Below, in pieces: positions 46,078 to 54,817 of a stretch of 64,000 nt of DNA (positions within the stretch are counted from its first letter, which is position 1; each line of letters begins with the position of its first letter). The translations under genes and the position numbers were made by a program. The notes beneath the pieces are model-generated. The model searched no databases, had not been told where the DNA came from, and was given only the letters and a program-made list of their open reading frames with translations. Source of the DNA: Klenkia taihuensis (GTDB lineage: Bacteria; Actinomycetota; Actinomycetes; Mycobacteriales; Geodermatophilaceae); NCBI RefSeq assembly GCF_900112525.1, contig NZ_FOMD01000004.1, positions 310,001 through 374,000 of the forward strand, written 5' to 3'.

Positions 46078-46085
46078 GCCGAGGG

Positions 46086-46091
46086 ACGCTA
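46086..46091 (-). promoter_or_regulatory. -10 box of leaderless uncharacterised gene
   Basis: TAGCGT ends 8 nt before the ATG at 46077. Confidence 0.5.
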
Positions 46092-46117
46092 GCGCCGCCG
46101 CTGTGCGCCCGCTCTGC

Positions 46118-46123
46118 GACGAT
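46118..46123 (+). promoter_or_regulatory. Candidate -10 box of UPF0303-like gene
   Basis: GACGAT ends 6 nt before the GTG at 46130. The same variant precedes the YbaK gene at 60080. Confidence 0.35.
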
Positions 46124-46129
46124 CCGGGC

Positions 46130-46606
46130 GTGAGCGACGACGTGCAGGCCCTGATCGCCCGGGTGCAGGAGCAGGAGCGCCGGCTGGTGCTGCCCCGGTT
46201 CACCCACGACGACGCCTGGGCGCTGGGCACGCTGCTGGTCGGGACGGCCCGGGAGCGCAGGCTGCCGGTCACCGTGGACATCACCCGCGGCCAGCAGCAG
46301 CTCTTCCACGCCGCGCTCGAGGGCACCGCCGCGCACAACGACGTGTGGATCGCGCGCAAGGTCGCCACCGTGCGGGAGCTCGGGTGCTCGTCGTTCCTCG
46401 CCGGCCTGCAGGCCCGGGCGCGCGGGGAGGTCTTCGAGGACGCGCCGTGGATCGACGCCGCGCGGATGGCCGGGCACGGCGGCGCGTTCCCGCTCACCGT
46501 GGCCGGGGTGGGCGTCGTCGGGACGCTCACCGTCTCGGGTCTGCCGCAGGCCGAGGACCACGCGCTGGCCGTCGAGGCGCTGGAGGCGTTCCTCGCCCAG
46601 CTGTGA
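46130..46606 (+). CDS. UPF0303/GlcG-HbpS-fold (heme-binding-like) protein
   Basis: A 158-residue single-domain protein. The core PVTVDITRGQQQLFHAALEGTAAHNDVWIARKVATVREL and the end AFPLTVAGVGVVGTLTVSGLPQAEDHALAVEALEAFL match the UPF0303 branch of the GlcG/HbpS fold. Databases label some members heme-degrading, but that role is unproven. No signal peptide. It is divergent from the uncharacterised gene (52 bp between). Confidence 0.85.
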   Translation: MSDDVQALIARVQEQERRLVLPRFTHDDAWALGTLLVGTARERRLPVTVDITRGQQQLFHAALEGTAAHNDVWIARKVATVRELGCSSFLAGLQARARGEVFEDAPWIDAARMAGHGGAFPLTVAGVGVVGTLTVSGLPQAEDHALAVEALEAFLAQL

Positions 46607-46644
46607 GGACTCCATGAAAACTGCAGCACCGGTGCGCACGCACG

Positions 46645-46650
46645 TACGGT
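46645..46650 (+). promoter_or_regulatory. -10 box of leaderless LolA-like gene and ABC operon
   Basis: TACGGT ends 6 nt before the GTG at 46657. Confidence 0.55.
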
Positions 46651-46656
46651 GGGCCG

Positions 46657-47757
46657 GTGCTCCGACGACGCTGGCGCTGGGCCGTGGTGGCCCTCGGCCT
46701 CGCCGTCCTGGTCGCCCTCCCCGCGCTGGTCGAGGCGCTGCCGGCCCGCGACGGCGGCGCCTCCGCCGCCGACCTGCGGGACCGGGTGCTGGCCAGTGAG
46801 GACGTCGCGTTCTCCGGCTACGCCATCTCCACGGGGGGCCTGACCCTGCCGGTGTCCGACGCGCTCACCGGGGTGGCCGACCTGCTGTCGGACCAGACCT
46901 CGCTGCGCGCCTGGTACCGCGGCGCCGACGACTGGCGGGTCGACGTCGTCACCGCGACCGGGGAGACCGGCACGCACCGCGACGCCACCGGCACCTGGAC
47001 GTGGGACTACGCGGACCAGGCGGCCAGCCGCGGCACGCTGCCCCCGCTGGCCCTCCCCACCGCCCCCGACCTGCTGCCCAGCGCGCTGGGCCGGCGGTTG
47101 CTGAGCGAGGCCGCCGACGACGAGCTGTCCCGGACCGCACCGGCCCGGGTGGCCGGCGTCGACGCCCTCGGGCTGCGGTACACCCCGGCCGACGCCGCCG
47201 CGTCGGTGTCCGAGGTCGACGTGTGGGTGGACCCGGGCACCGGGCTGCCGCTGCGGGTCGTCGTCCGCGGCGGGGACACCGCGACGCCGGCGCTGGACAC
47301 CCGCTTCCTCGACCTCTCCCTGACCACCCCGGACGCCTCGACCACCGACTTCGTCCCGCCGCCCGGTGCCGACGTCCGCTCCGACCAGGAGCTCACCGAC
47401 GTCGACCTGGGCCGGCAGGAGCGCGCCGACCTGCCCGGCACGCTGGCCGACCTGGGCCGGCGCACGTTCGACGGCGTCCCCGAGCAGGTCGGCGTCTACG
47501 GCTCGGGCATCACGGTGCTCGCGGTCAGCGCGCTGCCCGGCCGGGCCGCAGCCGGGCTGCGCGACCAGCTCGCGGCCACCCCGGGCGCGGTCGTCGACGA
47601 CCTCGGCGTCCGGATCGCGGCCGGCCCGCTGGCCCTCATGGTGGCCGGCACCAGCACCCGGGACGGCGGCAGCGGCACCTACCTGCTGGCCGGCACGGTC
47701 ACCCTCGACGCGCTGGCCACCGCCGCGCGCCAGATCCAGGAGGCACCAGCCCGATGA
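46657..47757 (+). CDS. Exported LolA/RseB-fold protein
   Basis: A 366-residue protein with an N-terminal anchor or signal (RWRWAVVALGLAVLVALPALVEAL) and an extracytoplasmic body rich in beta strands: FSGYAISTG, LRAWYRGADDWRVDVV, TWTWDYAD and VDVWVDPGTGLPLRVVV. This pattern is that of the LolA/MucB-RseB fold, which binds lipids or lipoproteins. It is the first gene of an operon with an ABC ATPase and permease (4-bp overlaps), so it may be a ligand-binding or regulatory part of that exporter (inference). Confidence 0.82.
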   Translation: MLRRRWRWAVVALGLAVLVALPALVEALPARDGGASAADLRDRVLASEDVAFSGYAISTGGLTLPVSDALTGVADLLSDQTSLRAWYRGADDWRVDVVTATGETGTHRDATGTWTWDYADQAASRGTLPPLALPTAPDLLPSALGRRLLSEAADDELSRTAPARVAGVDALGLRYTPADAAASVSEVDVWVDPGTGLPLRVVVRGGDTATPALDTRFLDLSLTTPDASTTDFVPPPGADVRSDQELTDVDLGRQERADLPGTLADLGRRTFDGVPEQVGVYGSGITVLAVSALPGRAAAGLRDQLAATPGAVVDDLGVRIAAGPLALMVAGTSTRDGGSGTYLLAGTVTLDALATAARQIQEAPAR

Positions 47758-48671
47758 GCGACACCGTCATCGCCACCCACGGGTTGCGCAAGGCGTACGG
47801 GGCGGTGACGGCCGTCGACGGCATCGACCTCGACGTCCGGGCCGGCGACGTCTACGGCTTCCTCGGCGCCAACGGGTCGGGCAAGACCACCACCGTGCGG
47901 ATGCTGCTGGGCCTGGTGCTCCCGACCGCCGGCACCGTCGAGGTGCTCGGCCGGCCCATCCCCAGGGCCGGCCGCGAGGTGCTGCCCCGGGTGGGCGCGC
48001 TGATCGAGGGCCCCGCGGCCTACCCGCACCTGTCCGCCTCGGCCAACCTGTCGCTGATGGACGCCGCCGGGCCGGGCGGTGCCCGCCGCGGTCGGGGGCA
48101 GCGGATCGCCGAGGTGCTGGACCAGGTCGGTCTCGGCGGGGTCGGCAAGCGGCAGGTCCGCGGGTTCTCCCTGGGCATGCGGCAGCGGCTGGGCCTGGCC
48201 GGGGCGCTGCTGCGCCGGCCCGACCTGCTGGTCCTGGACGAGCCGACCAACGGCCTGGACCCGCAGGGCATCCACGAGATCCGCACCCTGCTGCTGGACC
48301 TCAACCGCACCGGGACGACGGTCTTCCTCTCCAGCCACCTGCTCGCCGAGATCGAGCAGCTGGCCACCCGGGTCGGCGTGCTGGACCGCGGCCGGGTGGT
48401 GCTGCAGGACGACCTGGCCACCCTCACCGCACCCACCGGTGCCACCGTGGTGCGCACCCCCGACCCGGCCCGCGCCGTCCGCGAGCTCGGCGACCGGGTG
48501 CTGTCGGCCGAGGGGGACCGGCTGGTGGTGCGCGGCAGCGAGCCTGCCGAGGTCAACGCCGTCCTGGTGGGGGCGGGGGTGCCCGTCTCCGGGTTGGCGC
48601 TGGACCGGCCCACGCTGGAGGACGTCGTGCTGGCCGCGGCCGCCGGTTCCGGGGACCGGGTGGCCGCGTGA
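47754..48671 (+). CDS. ABC transporter ATP-binding protein
   Basis: A 305-residue ATPase of the CcmA/DrrA type. Walker A GANGSGKTT (about 40), signature FSLGMRQRLGLAGALL (about 138; LSGGM replaced by FSLGM, common in this group), Walker B LLVLDEPTNGLDPQG and H-loop SSHLLAEIEQ. The C-terminal 80 residues are the usual accessory domain. It pairs with the permease that follows (GTGA overlap) to form an exporter or ABC-2 type system of unknown substrate. Confidence 0.94.
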   Translation: MSDTVIATHGLRKAYGAVTAVDGIDLDVRAGDVYGFLGANGSGKTTTVRMLLGLVLPTAGTVEVLGRPIPRAGREVLPRVGALIEGPAAYPHLSASANLSLMDAAGPGGARRGRGQRIAEVLDQVGLGGVGKRQVRGFSLGMRQRLGLAGALLRRPDLLVLDEPTNGLDPQGIHEIRTLLLDLNRTGTTVFLSSHLLAEIEQLATRVGVLDRGRVVLQDDLATLTAPTGATVVRTPDPARAVRELGDRVLSAEGDRLVVRGSEPAEVNAVLVGAGVPVSGLALDRPTLEDVVLAAAAGSGDRVAA

Positions 48672-49480
48672 TCGGCGTCGAGCTCCGCAAGCTGTTCCGC
48701 CGTCCCCGTACCTGGATCACCATCGCGCTGCTCAACGCGCTGCCGGTGCTGGTCGCGGTGCTGCTGAAGGTCACCGACCTGGCGCCGCGGCCGGGGGAGG
48801 GGCCGGCGTTCCTGTCCGCCGTCCTCACCAACGGCACGCTGTTCCCGCTGGCCGCGCTGGCGATCGTGCTGCCGCTGTTCCTGCCGATCGCGGTCGCCGT
48901 CGTCGCCGGGGACGCCGTCGCCGGCGAGGCGCAGGGCGGGACGCTGCGCTACCTGCTGGCCCGCCCGGCCGGCCGCACCCGGCTGCTGGTGGCCAAGCTG
49001 GTCGCGGTCATCGCGTTCGTGCTGGTCACCGTGGTGGTCGTGGCCGCGGTCGGCTACGTCGTGGGGACGACGCTGTTCGAGGTGCAGTCCCTGGGGGCGA
49101 CCACCGGCATCTCGGGGACGTCGCTGACGCCGCAGCAGGTGGCCGGCCGCACGCTGCTGTCGATCGGCTACATCACGGTCTCGATGCTGGGCGTGGCGGC
49201 GTTCGCGCTGTTCTTCTCCACGCTCACCGACTCCCCGCAGCTGGCCACCCTCGGCGCGCTGGCGGTGCTCATCGGCTCCTCGCTGCTGTTCACCCTGGAC
49301 GCGGCCTCGGACATCGCGCCCTACCTGCCCACCCGGTACTGGCTCAGCTTCGTCGACTTCTTCCGCGACCCGATCCTGTGGCGCAACACCGCCCGGGGGC
49401 TGGGCCTGCAGGCGGTGTACGTCGTCGTCCTGCTGGGCGCGGCGTGGGCGAACTTCACCACCAAGGACGTCACCTCCTAA
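48668..49480 (+). CDS. ABC-2 type transporter permease
   Basis: A 270-residue membrane protein with six helices (about 18-36, 58-80, 105-130, 160-185, 188-210 and 240-260). It starts VIGVELRKLFRRPRTW, the coupling-helix start typical of ABC-2 permeases, and has GTLRYLLARPAGRTRLLVAKL at the second cytoplasmic loop. Last gene of the three-gene operon. Confidence 0.92.
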   Translation: MIGVELRKLFRRPRTWITIALLNALPVLVAVLLKVTDLAPRPGEGPAFLSAVLTNGTLFPLAALAIVLPLFLPIAVAVVAGDAVAGEAQGGTLRYLLARPAGRTRLLVAKLVAVIAFVLVTVVVVAAVGYVVGTTLFEVQSLGATTGISGTSLTPQQVAGRTLLSIGYITVSMLGVAAFALFFSTLTDSPQLATLGALAVLIGSSLLFTLDAASDIAPYLPTRYWLSFVDFFRDPILWRNTARGLGLQAVYVVVLLGAAWANFTTKDVTS

Positions 49481-49483
49481 CCT
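49478..49483 (+). promoter_or_regulatory. -10 box of leaderless ASCH/HhH-like gene
   Basis: TAACCT ends 8 nt before the GTG at 49492 and overlaps the permease stop codon. Confidence 0.45.
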
Positions 49484-49491
49484 CACCGCTC

Positions 49492-50274
49492 GTGAGGATC
49501 AGCCCGGCGGAGCTCGACGCGGTGGTCGCCGGCACGGTGGACCTGGCCTTCCGGCGGTGGGACCGGCCCCGGGTGCTGCCCGGCACCCGCATGCGCACCC
49601 GGGTCGGCCTGGTGGAGGTGACCTCGGTCGACGTCGTGGACGCCGCCGACCTGACCGAGGACGACGCCCGCCGCGCCGGTGCCCGGGACCTGGCCGCCCT
49701 GCAGCGGGGGCTGGCCGCGCACGCCGACCGGCCGGTGCACCGGGTGGGCATCCGGTTCGCCGGCGAGGACCCCCGCGCGGTGCTGCGCCGCACCGTGCCC
49801 ACCGACGACGAGGTCGCCGCGCTGCAGGCCCGCCTCGACCGGCTGGACCGGGCCTCCTCGATCGGCCCCTGGACGGCGGCCACGCTGGCGGTCGTGGACG
49901 CGCACCCCGAGCGGCGGGCGCCGGAGCTGGCCGAGGAGCTGGGCCGGCCGACGCCGGAGTTCAAGCGGGACGTCCGCAAGCTCAAGGAGCTCGGGCTGAC
50001 CGAGTCCCTCGACATCGGCTACCGGCTGTCCCCGCGCGGCGAGGCGGTGGTCAACGCCGCCCGCCGGGCCGCGGGGGAACCGGTCCCCGAGCGCACCCCG
50101 CCGCCGGCCGGGACGCCGCTGCCGAGCCTGGGCGCCCCGGCGACCCGGGCGCTGCGGGCCGCCGGGCTCACCACCCTGGAGGCGGTCGCCGCCGTCGGTG
50201 AGGAGGAGCTGCTGGCGCTGCACGGCGTCGGGCCGATCGCCGTCGCGAGGATCCGGACGGCCCTCGGCCGCTGA
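49492..50274 (+). CDS. ASCH-like domain plus C-terminal helix-hairpin-helix protein
   Basis: A 260-residue protein. Residues 1-110 begin RISPAELDAVVAGTVDLAFRRW and contain RVGLVEVTSVDVVDAADLTEDDARRAG, the pattern of ASCH/PUA-like nucleic-acid binding folds. The middle holds a winged-helix-like segment (APELAEELGRPTPEFKRDVRKLKELGL TESL region). The last 50 residues are a helix-hairpin-helix motif (RAAGLTTLEAVAAV...ALHGVGPIAVARI). All three parts suggest nucleic-acid binding. Exact role unknown. Confidence 0.82.
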   Translation: MRISPAELDAVVAGTVDLAFRRWDRPRVLPGTRMRTRVGLVEVTSVDVVDAADLTEDDARRAGARDLAALQRGLAAHADRPVHRVGIRFAGEDPRAVLRRTVPTDDEVAALQARLDRLDRASSIGPWTAATLAVVDAHPERRAPELAEELGRPTPEFKRDVRKLKELGLTESLDIGYRLSPRGEAVVNAARRAAGEPVPERTPPPAGTPLPSLGAPATRALRAAGLTTLEAVAAVGEEELLALHGVGPIAVARIRTALGR

Positions 50275-50295
50275 CCCCTCGGGCGTGGGATCGAT

Positions 50296-50320
50296 TGCCT
50301 GTGAACCCGGGTTGCAGGCA
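50296..50320. promoter_or_regulatory. Upstream palindrome before the second asnB
   Basis: Near-perfect 25-bp inverted repeat: outer arms TGCCTG and CAGGCA, core AACCCGGGTT. It is placed about 65-90 bp before the asnB ATG. Confidence 0.5.
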
Positions 50321-50331
50321 CCTCGCCCCGG

Positions 50332-50368
50332 GTGTGCAATCGGTTGGTAAGACCAACTGATTGCACAC
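50332..50368. promoter_or_regulatory. GntR/FadR-like palindrome before the second asnB
   Basis: A 37-bp inverted repeat with outer arms GTGTGCAATC and GATTGCACAC, inner arms GTTGGT and ACCAAC and an AAG centre; only one G/T pair breaks symmetry. The core TTGGT-AAG-ACCAA fits the TNGT-N3-ACNA pattern of FadR-type GntR operators. It ends 16 bp before the ATG, so it could act as an operator or as an RNA hairpin. Confidence 0.6.
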
Positions 50369-50384
50369 CACTGGAGGTAGCGAC

Positions 50385-52241
50385 ATGTGCGGCATCGCGG
50401 GCTGGGTCTCCTTCGACGACGACCTCCGCCGGCACCGGTCCACCGCCGCGGCGATGACCGCGACCATGGCCTGCCGGGGCCCGGACGACGAGGGCCTGTA
50501 CGTGCGCGAGCACGTGGCGCTGGGGCACCGCCGCCTGGCCGTCGTCGACGTCGTGCACGGCCGCCAGCCGATGGCGCTGTCCACCGGCGGCGCGCTGGGC
50601 ACGGGCCCCGACGCCGACCGGGTCACCGACGACGCGCTGGCGATCGTCTACTCCGGCGAGGTCTACGACTCCCGCGAGCACCGGGCCGCCCTCGGCGGGG
50701 AGTTCGCCACCGGCAGCGACACCGAGGTCGTGCTGCGCGCGCACCGCGCCGCGGGCGACCGCGACCCCCGCGAGGTGGTCGCCGGGCTCAACGGCATGTT
50801 CGCCTACGCCCTCTGGGACGCCCGCCGCGAGGAGCTGCTCCTGGTCCGCGACCGGCTGGGCGTCAAGCCGCTGTACTACTACCCGACCCGCGACGGCGTG
50901 CTGTTCGGCTCCGAGCCCAAGGCCGTGCTGGCCCACCCCGACGTCCCCCGGGTGATCGACGCCGCCGGGCTGCGCCGGGTGCTCGGCATGGTCGCCGACC
51001 CCGCCGGCACGCCCTTCGCCGGGCTGCGCGAGGTGCCGCCCGGCCACGTCGTCCGGATCAGCCGCGCCGGGGTCCAGGAGCTGCGCTACTGGCAGCTGGA
51101 GTCGACCCCGCACACCGACGACGTCGACGCCACGGTCGCCCGGGTGCGGGAGATCCTCGACGACACCGCCCGCCGGCAGCTGGTCGCCGACGTCCCGCTG
51201 TGCACCCTGCTCTCGGGCGGGCTGGACTCCTCGGCGCTCACCGCCCTGGCCGCCCGCCGGCTCGGCGAGGCCGGGCAGGGCCCGGTGCGCTCCTTCGCCG
51301 TGGACTTCGCCGGCAACGACACCGACTTCGTGCCCGACGAGGTCCGCGGCACCCCCGACGCCCCCTACGTCGCGGACGTCGCCGCGCACGTGCGCAGCGA
51401 CCACACCGACGTCGTCCTCGACGACGCCCGGCTGCTGGACGACGCGGCCCGGGACGCCGTCCTGCGGGCCCGGGACACCCCCGGCATGGGCGAGATCGAC
51501 ACCTCGCTGTACCTGCTGTTCGCCGCCGTCCGGCAGAGCTCCACGGTCGCGCTGTCCGGCGAGAGCGCCGACGAGGTCTTCGGCGGCTACGTCGACTTCC
51601 ACGACCCGGCCGCGGTGGGCGCGGACACCTTCCCCTGGCTGGCCGGACGGATGATCGCCAGCATGGCCGGCGGCGGCCCCGGGGACCTGCTGCACGAGCG
51701 GGTGGCCAAGGAGCTCGACCTGGCCGGCCACGTCGAGGACGCCTACCGGCAGACCATGGCGGAGGTGCCCCGGCTGGACGGCGAGACCGGCCACGACGCC
51801 CGCATGCGCGAGGTCTCCTACGCCTACCTGACCCGCTTCCTCCCGGTGCTGCTGGACCGCAAGGACCGGATGAGCATGGCCGTGGGCCTGGAGGTGCGGG
51901 TGCCCTTCTGCGACCACCGGCTGGTCGAGTACGTCTTCAACACTCCCTGGCACCTGAAGACCTTCGACGGCCGGGAGAAGAGCCTGCTGCGGGCGGCCAC
52001 CGCCGACCTGCTGCCGCGCTCGGTCGTCGAGCGGGTGAAGAGCCCCTACCCCTCCACCCAGGACCCGCGCTACGGCGCGGGCATCGCCTCCCGCTACGCC
52101 ACGCTGGCCGACGACCCCGGCTCGCCGCTGGCCGACCTGGTCGACCTCGACGCCGGCCGCCAGGCCTCGCGGACGGTGCAGGACCGGCTGCTGTTCGTCG
52201 ACCGCTGGCTGCGCGAGTACGAGGTCGACGTGACGGTCTAG
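50385..52241 (+). CDS. asnB: Asparagine synthase (glutamine-hydrolysing), second copy
   Basis: A 618-residue two-domain enzyme. The glutaminase domain starts MCGIAGWVSF with Cys2, and carries HRRLAVVD, VYSGEVYD (in place of the usual FNGEIYN) and GSDTEVVL. The synthetase domain has the PP-loop TLLSGGLDSSALTALAA (about residue 277) and LSGESADEVFGGY (about 388), then RKDRMSMAVGLEVRVPFCD. It is complete. GGAGGTAG lies 8 nt before the ATG. The stop shares 4 bp with the convergent lipase gene. Two asnB genes in one window suggest separate roles or regulation. Confidence 0.95.
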   Translation: MCGIAGWVSFDDDLRRHRSTAAAMTATMACRGPDDEGLYVREHVALGHRRLAVVDVVHGRQPMALSTGGALGTGPDADRVTDDALAIVYSGEVYDSREHRAALGGEFATGSDTEVVLRAHRAAGDRDPREVVAGLNGMFAYALWDARREELLLVRDRLGVKPLYYYPTRDGVLFGSEPKAVLAHPDVPRVIDAAGLRRVLGMVADPAGTPFAGLREVPPGHVVRISRAGVQELRYWQLESTPHTDDVDATVARVREILDDTARRQLVADVPLCTLLSGGLDSSALTALAARRLGEAGQGPVRSFAVDFAGNDTDFVPDEVRGTPDAPYVADVAAHVRSDHTDVVLDDARLLDDAARDAVLRARDTPGMGEIDTSLYLLFAAVRQSSTVALSGESADEVFGGYVDFHDPAAVGADTFPWLAGRMIASMAGGGPGDLLHERVAKELDLAGHVEDAYRQTMAEVPRLDGETGHDARMREVSYAYLTRFLPVLLDRKDRMSMAVGLEVRVPFCDHRLVEYVFNTPWHLKTFDGREKSLLRAATADLLPRSVVERVKSPYPSTQDPRYGAGIASRYATLADDPGSPLADLVDLDAGRQASRTVQDRLLFVDRWLREYEVDVTV

Positions 52242-53044
52242 CTGGACAGCCGGGCGCAGTCGGCCGGGCCCAGGTCGACCGGCTGCCCCGACGCCAGCTC
52301 GGCGACGACCATGCCCTGCACCAGGGGGTCGGTGGGCAGCTGCCCGTGGCCCACGGTGCTGTCGGCGCACACCGACTGCACGGTCAGGTTCAGCGCGCCG
52401 TCCAGGCGGGCGGAGTCCGGCGGGGTGACGGTGGTGTCGTCCTGCGTCCAGATCGACACCCAGGTCGGCCCGGTCGGGGTCTCGTCACCGGCGTTGAGCC
52501 GGCGCAGCAGCCCGCTGCCGGTCTGCAGCTGCTGGCACGCGACCGGGCACTGGTCGGGGGCCAGCGACCCGGCCAGGTCGGCGACCGTCGTGCCGTGGTG
52601 CGGCGAGCCCAGGGTGAGGACCCGCCGGGCCTGGGCGGCCCCGCCGTCGGCGGCCCACAACCGCGCCACGACCCCGCCCGCGGAGTACCCGACCACGTCG
52701 ACCGTCGCTGCCCCGGTGCGGGCGAGGGCGGCGTCCACGGCCTGGCCGAGGACCTCGGCCGACGCCTCCAGGTCGCCGGTGCCGTCCCCGGGCACCGGGA
52801 CCACCGTGGCGTCGCGGCCGGCCGTGCCGAGCACGTCGGCGAGGACCTGCAGCCCGGTCGTCGAGCCGCCGTAGCCGGGCACCAGCAGCACCGGGCCGGG
52901 GTCGGCCTGGCTGACCGGGGTGGGGGAGTCGGCCGTCAGCCGCGGCACCAGCACGGCCGCGGCCACGGCCACCGCGCCCACGACCAGGGCGGCGAGCAGG
53001 CCCAGCACCAGACGGCGGCGGGCGGGGGAGAGGCCGGCGAGCAC
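52238..53044 (-). CDS. Lipase-like alpha/beta hydrolase, membrane-anchored or secreted
   Basis: A 268-residue protein with an N-terminal hydrophobic helix (LVLGLLAALVVGAVAVAAAVLV) that acts as a signal or anchor. PVLLVPGYGGSTTG is the oxyanion region and the nucleophile lies in VDVVGYSAGGVVARLW (about residue 118), as in Bacillus LipA-type lipases. LGSPHHGTTVADLAG follows; catalytic Asp and His candidates are in DDTTV and TVGHGQLPTDP. It probably acts on extracellular esters. Confidence 0.88.
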   Translation of the reverse strand: MLAGLSPARRRLVLGLLAALVVGAVAVAAAVLVPRLTADSPTPVSQADPGPVLLVPGYGGSTTGLQVLADVLGTAGRDATVVPVPGDGTGDLEASAEVLGQAVDAALARTGAATVDVVGYSAGGVVARLWAADGGAAQARRVLTLGSPHHGTTVADLAGSLAPDQCPVACQQLQTGSGLLRRLNAGDETPTGPTWVSIWTQDDTTVTPPDSARLDGALNLTVQSVCADSTVGHGQLPTDPLVQGMVVAELASGQPVDLGPADCARLSS

Positions 53045-53050
53045 GCCTCC

Positions 53051-53067
53051 ACTGTCCCTGGTGGACT
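53051..53067. promoter_or_regulatory. Divergent candidate -10 boxes of lipase and CDP-alcohol transferase genes
   Basis: Minus strand GACAGT (53056-53051) ends 6 nt before the lipase GTG; plus strand TGGACT (53062-53067) ends 6 nt before the GTG at 53074. Only 29 bp separate the two start codons. Confidence 0.35.
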
Positions 53068-53073
53068 GGGGTC

Positions 53074-53736
53074 GTGTCGCGCTACCTGACCCGGGAGGAG
53101 TACTTCGACGCCTGGGCCCGCTGGCACGGAGGCACCGACCCCCGCGCCTCGGCCGTCGTCCGCGGCTGGCTGACCATCGCGCACACCCTGGCCCGCCCGC
53201 TCGCCGGGCTGTCGCCGACCGTCGTCACCGCCGTCGGCCTGCTGGTGGCCCTCTCCGCCGTCGGCCCGGCCGCGGCCGGCGGCTGGTGGCTGGTCCCGGC
53301 CGGGCTGCTGGTGGGCCTGTCCGGCCTGCTGGACTCCCTGGACGGCGCGCTGGCCATCGCCGGCGGGCGCGCCAGCCGGCGCGGCTACGTGCTGGACTCC
53401 GCCGTCGACCGGCTCACCGAGGTCGGCTACGCGCTGGCCCTCTGGCTGGCCGGCGCCCCCGTCTGGCTGGCGGTGGCCTTCGGCGCGCTGTGCTGGTTCC
53501 CCGACTACCTGCGCGCCCGTGCCGGGCAGGCCGGCGTCGACGAGACCGGCGCCATCTCGGTGTGGGAGCGCCCGACCCGGGTGGCGATGACCGGGATGAC
53601 CCTCGGCGGGGCCGGCGTGGTGTCCGCCCTCGGCCTCGACGTGGTCGTCGTGGTGGCGGGGACGGCGGTCGGCGCCGTCCTCGGGCTGGTCGGCACCGCG
53701 CAGCTGGGCCGCCAGCTCCGCCGGGCACTGGGCTGA
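53074..53736 (+). CDS. CDP-alcohol phosphatidyltransferase family membrane protein
   Basis: A 220-residue membrane protein with about five helices. The family motif appears as LLDSLDGALAIAGGRASRRGYVLDSAVD: both leading Asp and both trailing Asp are present with the G-x3-D-x3-D spacing, though the Arg after the motif's Ala is shifted. Such enzymes join a CDP-activated lipid or alcohol to a second alcohol. The head group here is unknown; the YLRARA and ERPTRVAM segments match the actinobacterial branch. Confidence 0.9.
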   Translation: MSRYLTREEYFDAWARWHGGTDPRASAVVRGWLTIAHTLARPLAGLSPTVVTAVGLLVALSAVGPAAAGGWWLVPAGLLVGLSGLLDSLDGALAIAGGRASRRGYVLDSAVDRLTEVGYALALWLAGAPVWLAVAFGALCWFPDYLRARAGQAGVDETGAISVWERPTRVAMTGMTLGGAGVVSALGLDVVVVVAGTAVGAVLGLVGTAQLGRQLRRALG

Positions 53737-53824
53737 GGGCCGCCGTTACGCTCGGGTGAACCCCGGGTGGCGTGCGCGCCGAACACACCGGGTCCAGCCT
53801 GTCGAAATCCCCTGGAGCGCCACC

Positions 53825-54817
53825 GTGTCCGTCGCCGTGACCGGTTCGATCGCCACCGACCACCTGATGACCTTCCCCGGGTCGTTCAGCGAGCAGTTCG
53901 TCGAGGGCCAGATGGAGAACGTCTCGCTGTCGTTCCTGGTCGACGACCTGGTGCAGCACCGCGGCGGGGCCGGGGCGAACATGGCCTACGGCATGGGCCT
54001 GCTGGGCCTGGCGCCGGTGCTGGTCGGCTCGGTGGGCAGCGACTTCGACGACTACGACGCCTGGCTGCAGCGGCACGGCGTGGACACCGAGAGCGTCCGC
54101 TGGTCCGACGTCAAGCACACCGCCCGGTTCACCTGCACCACCGACGTGGCCGGCAACCAGATCGCGTCCTTCTACTCCGGCGCCATGGCCGAGGCCTCGA
54201 TGATCGAGCTGGCGCCGGTGGCCGCCCGCGTCGGCAGCCTGGACCTGGTGATCATCGGCCCCAACGACCCCACCGCGATGGTGCGGCACACCGAGGAGTG
54301 CCGGGAGCGCGGCTACCGGTTCATGGCCGACCCGTCCCAGCAGCTGGCGTGGGCCGACGGCGAGATGATCCGCAGCCTGGTCGACGGCGCGGACCTGCTG
54401 TTCACCAACGAGTACGAGGCCGCCCTGCTCAAGCAGAAGACCGGCTGGTCGCACGAGGAGGTCCTCGACCGGGTGGGCACCTGGGTCACCACCCGGGCCG
54501 CCAACGGCGTGCGGGTCGAGCAGGCCGGCGCCGACACCATCGAGGTCATCGCCGTCCCCGAGACCAAGCCGGTCGAGCCCACCGGCGGCGGCGACGCGCT
54601 GCGCGCCGGGTTCGTCGCCGCCCGCCAGTGGGGCCTGGGCCTGGAGCGGGCCACCCAGGTCGGCTCGGCGGTCGCCACCGCCGCCGTCGAGGTCGTCGGC
54701 ACCCAGGAGTACGACCTGCCCCGGGAGTCGTTCCTGGAGCGGTTCGCGCAGGCCTTCGGTGCCGACGCCGCCGACGAGGTGGCCCCGCACCTGCCTCAGT
54801 CGCCGCGCAGCGCCTGA
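53825..54817 (+). CDS. adoK: PfkB-family kinase, adenosine kinase-like
   Basis: A 330-residue ribokinase-fold enzyme. VAVTGSIATDHLMTFPGSFSEQF is the N-terminal substrate motif with the mycobacterial AdoK look, HRGGAGANMAYGMGLLG is the PfkB signature 1 region and PTGGGDALRAGF (about residue 255) holds the anion hole and catalytic Asp. It would phosphorylate adenosine or a related sugar. In M. tuberculosis this gene (Rv2202c) lies next to asnB; here an asnB is 1.6 kb upstream. The GTG at 53825 has TGGAGC 6 nt upstream. It overlaps the convergent flavin reductase by 22 bp. Confidence 0.9.
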   Translation: MSVAVTGSIATDHLMTFPGSFSEQFVEGQMENVSLSFLVDDLVQHRGGAGANMAYGMGLLGLAPVLVGSVGSDFDDYDAWLQRHGVDTESVRWSDVKHTARFTCTTDVAGNQIASFYSGAMAEASMIELAPVAARVGSLDLVIIGPNDPTAMVRHTEECRERGYRFMADPSQQLAWADGEMIRSLVDGADLLFTNEYEAALLKQKTGWSHEEVLDRVGTWVTTRAANGVRVEQAGADTIEVIAVPETKPVEPTGGGDALRAGFVAARQWGLGLERATQVGSAVATAAVEVVGTQEYDLPRESFLERFAQAFGADAADEVAPHLPQSPRSA

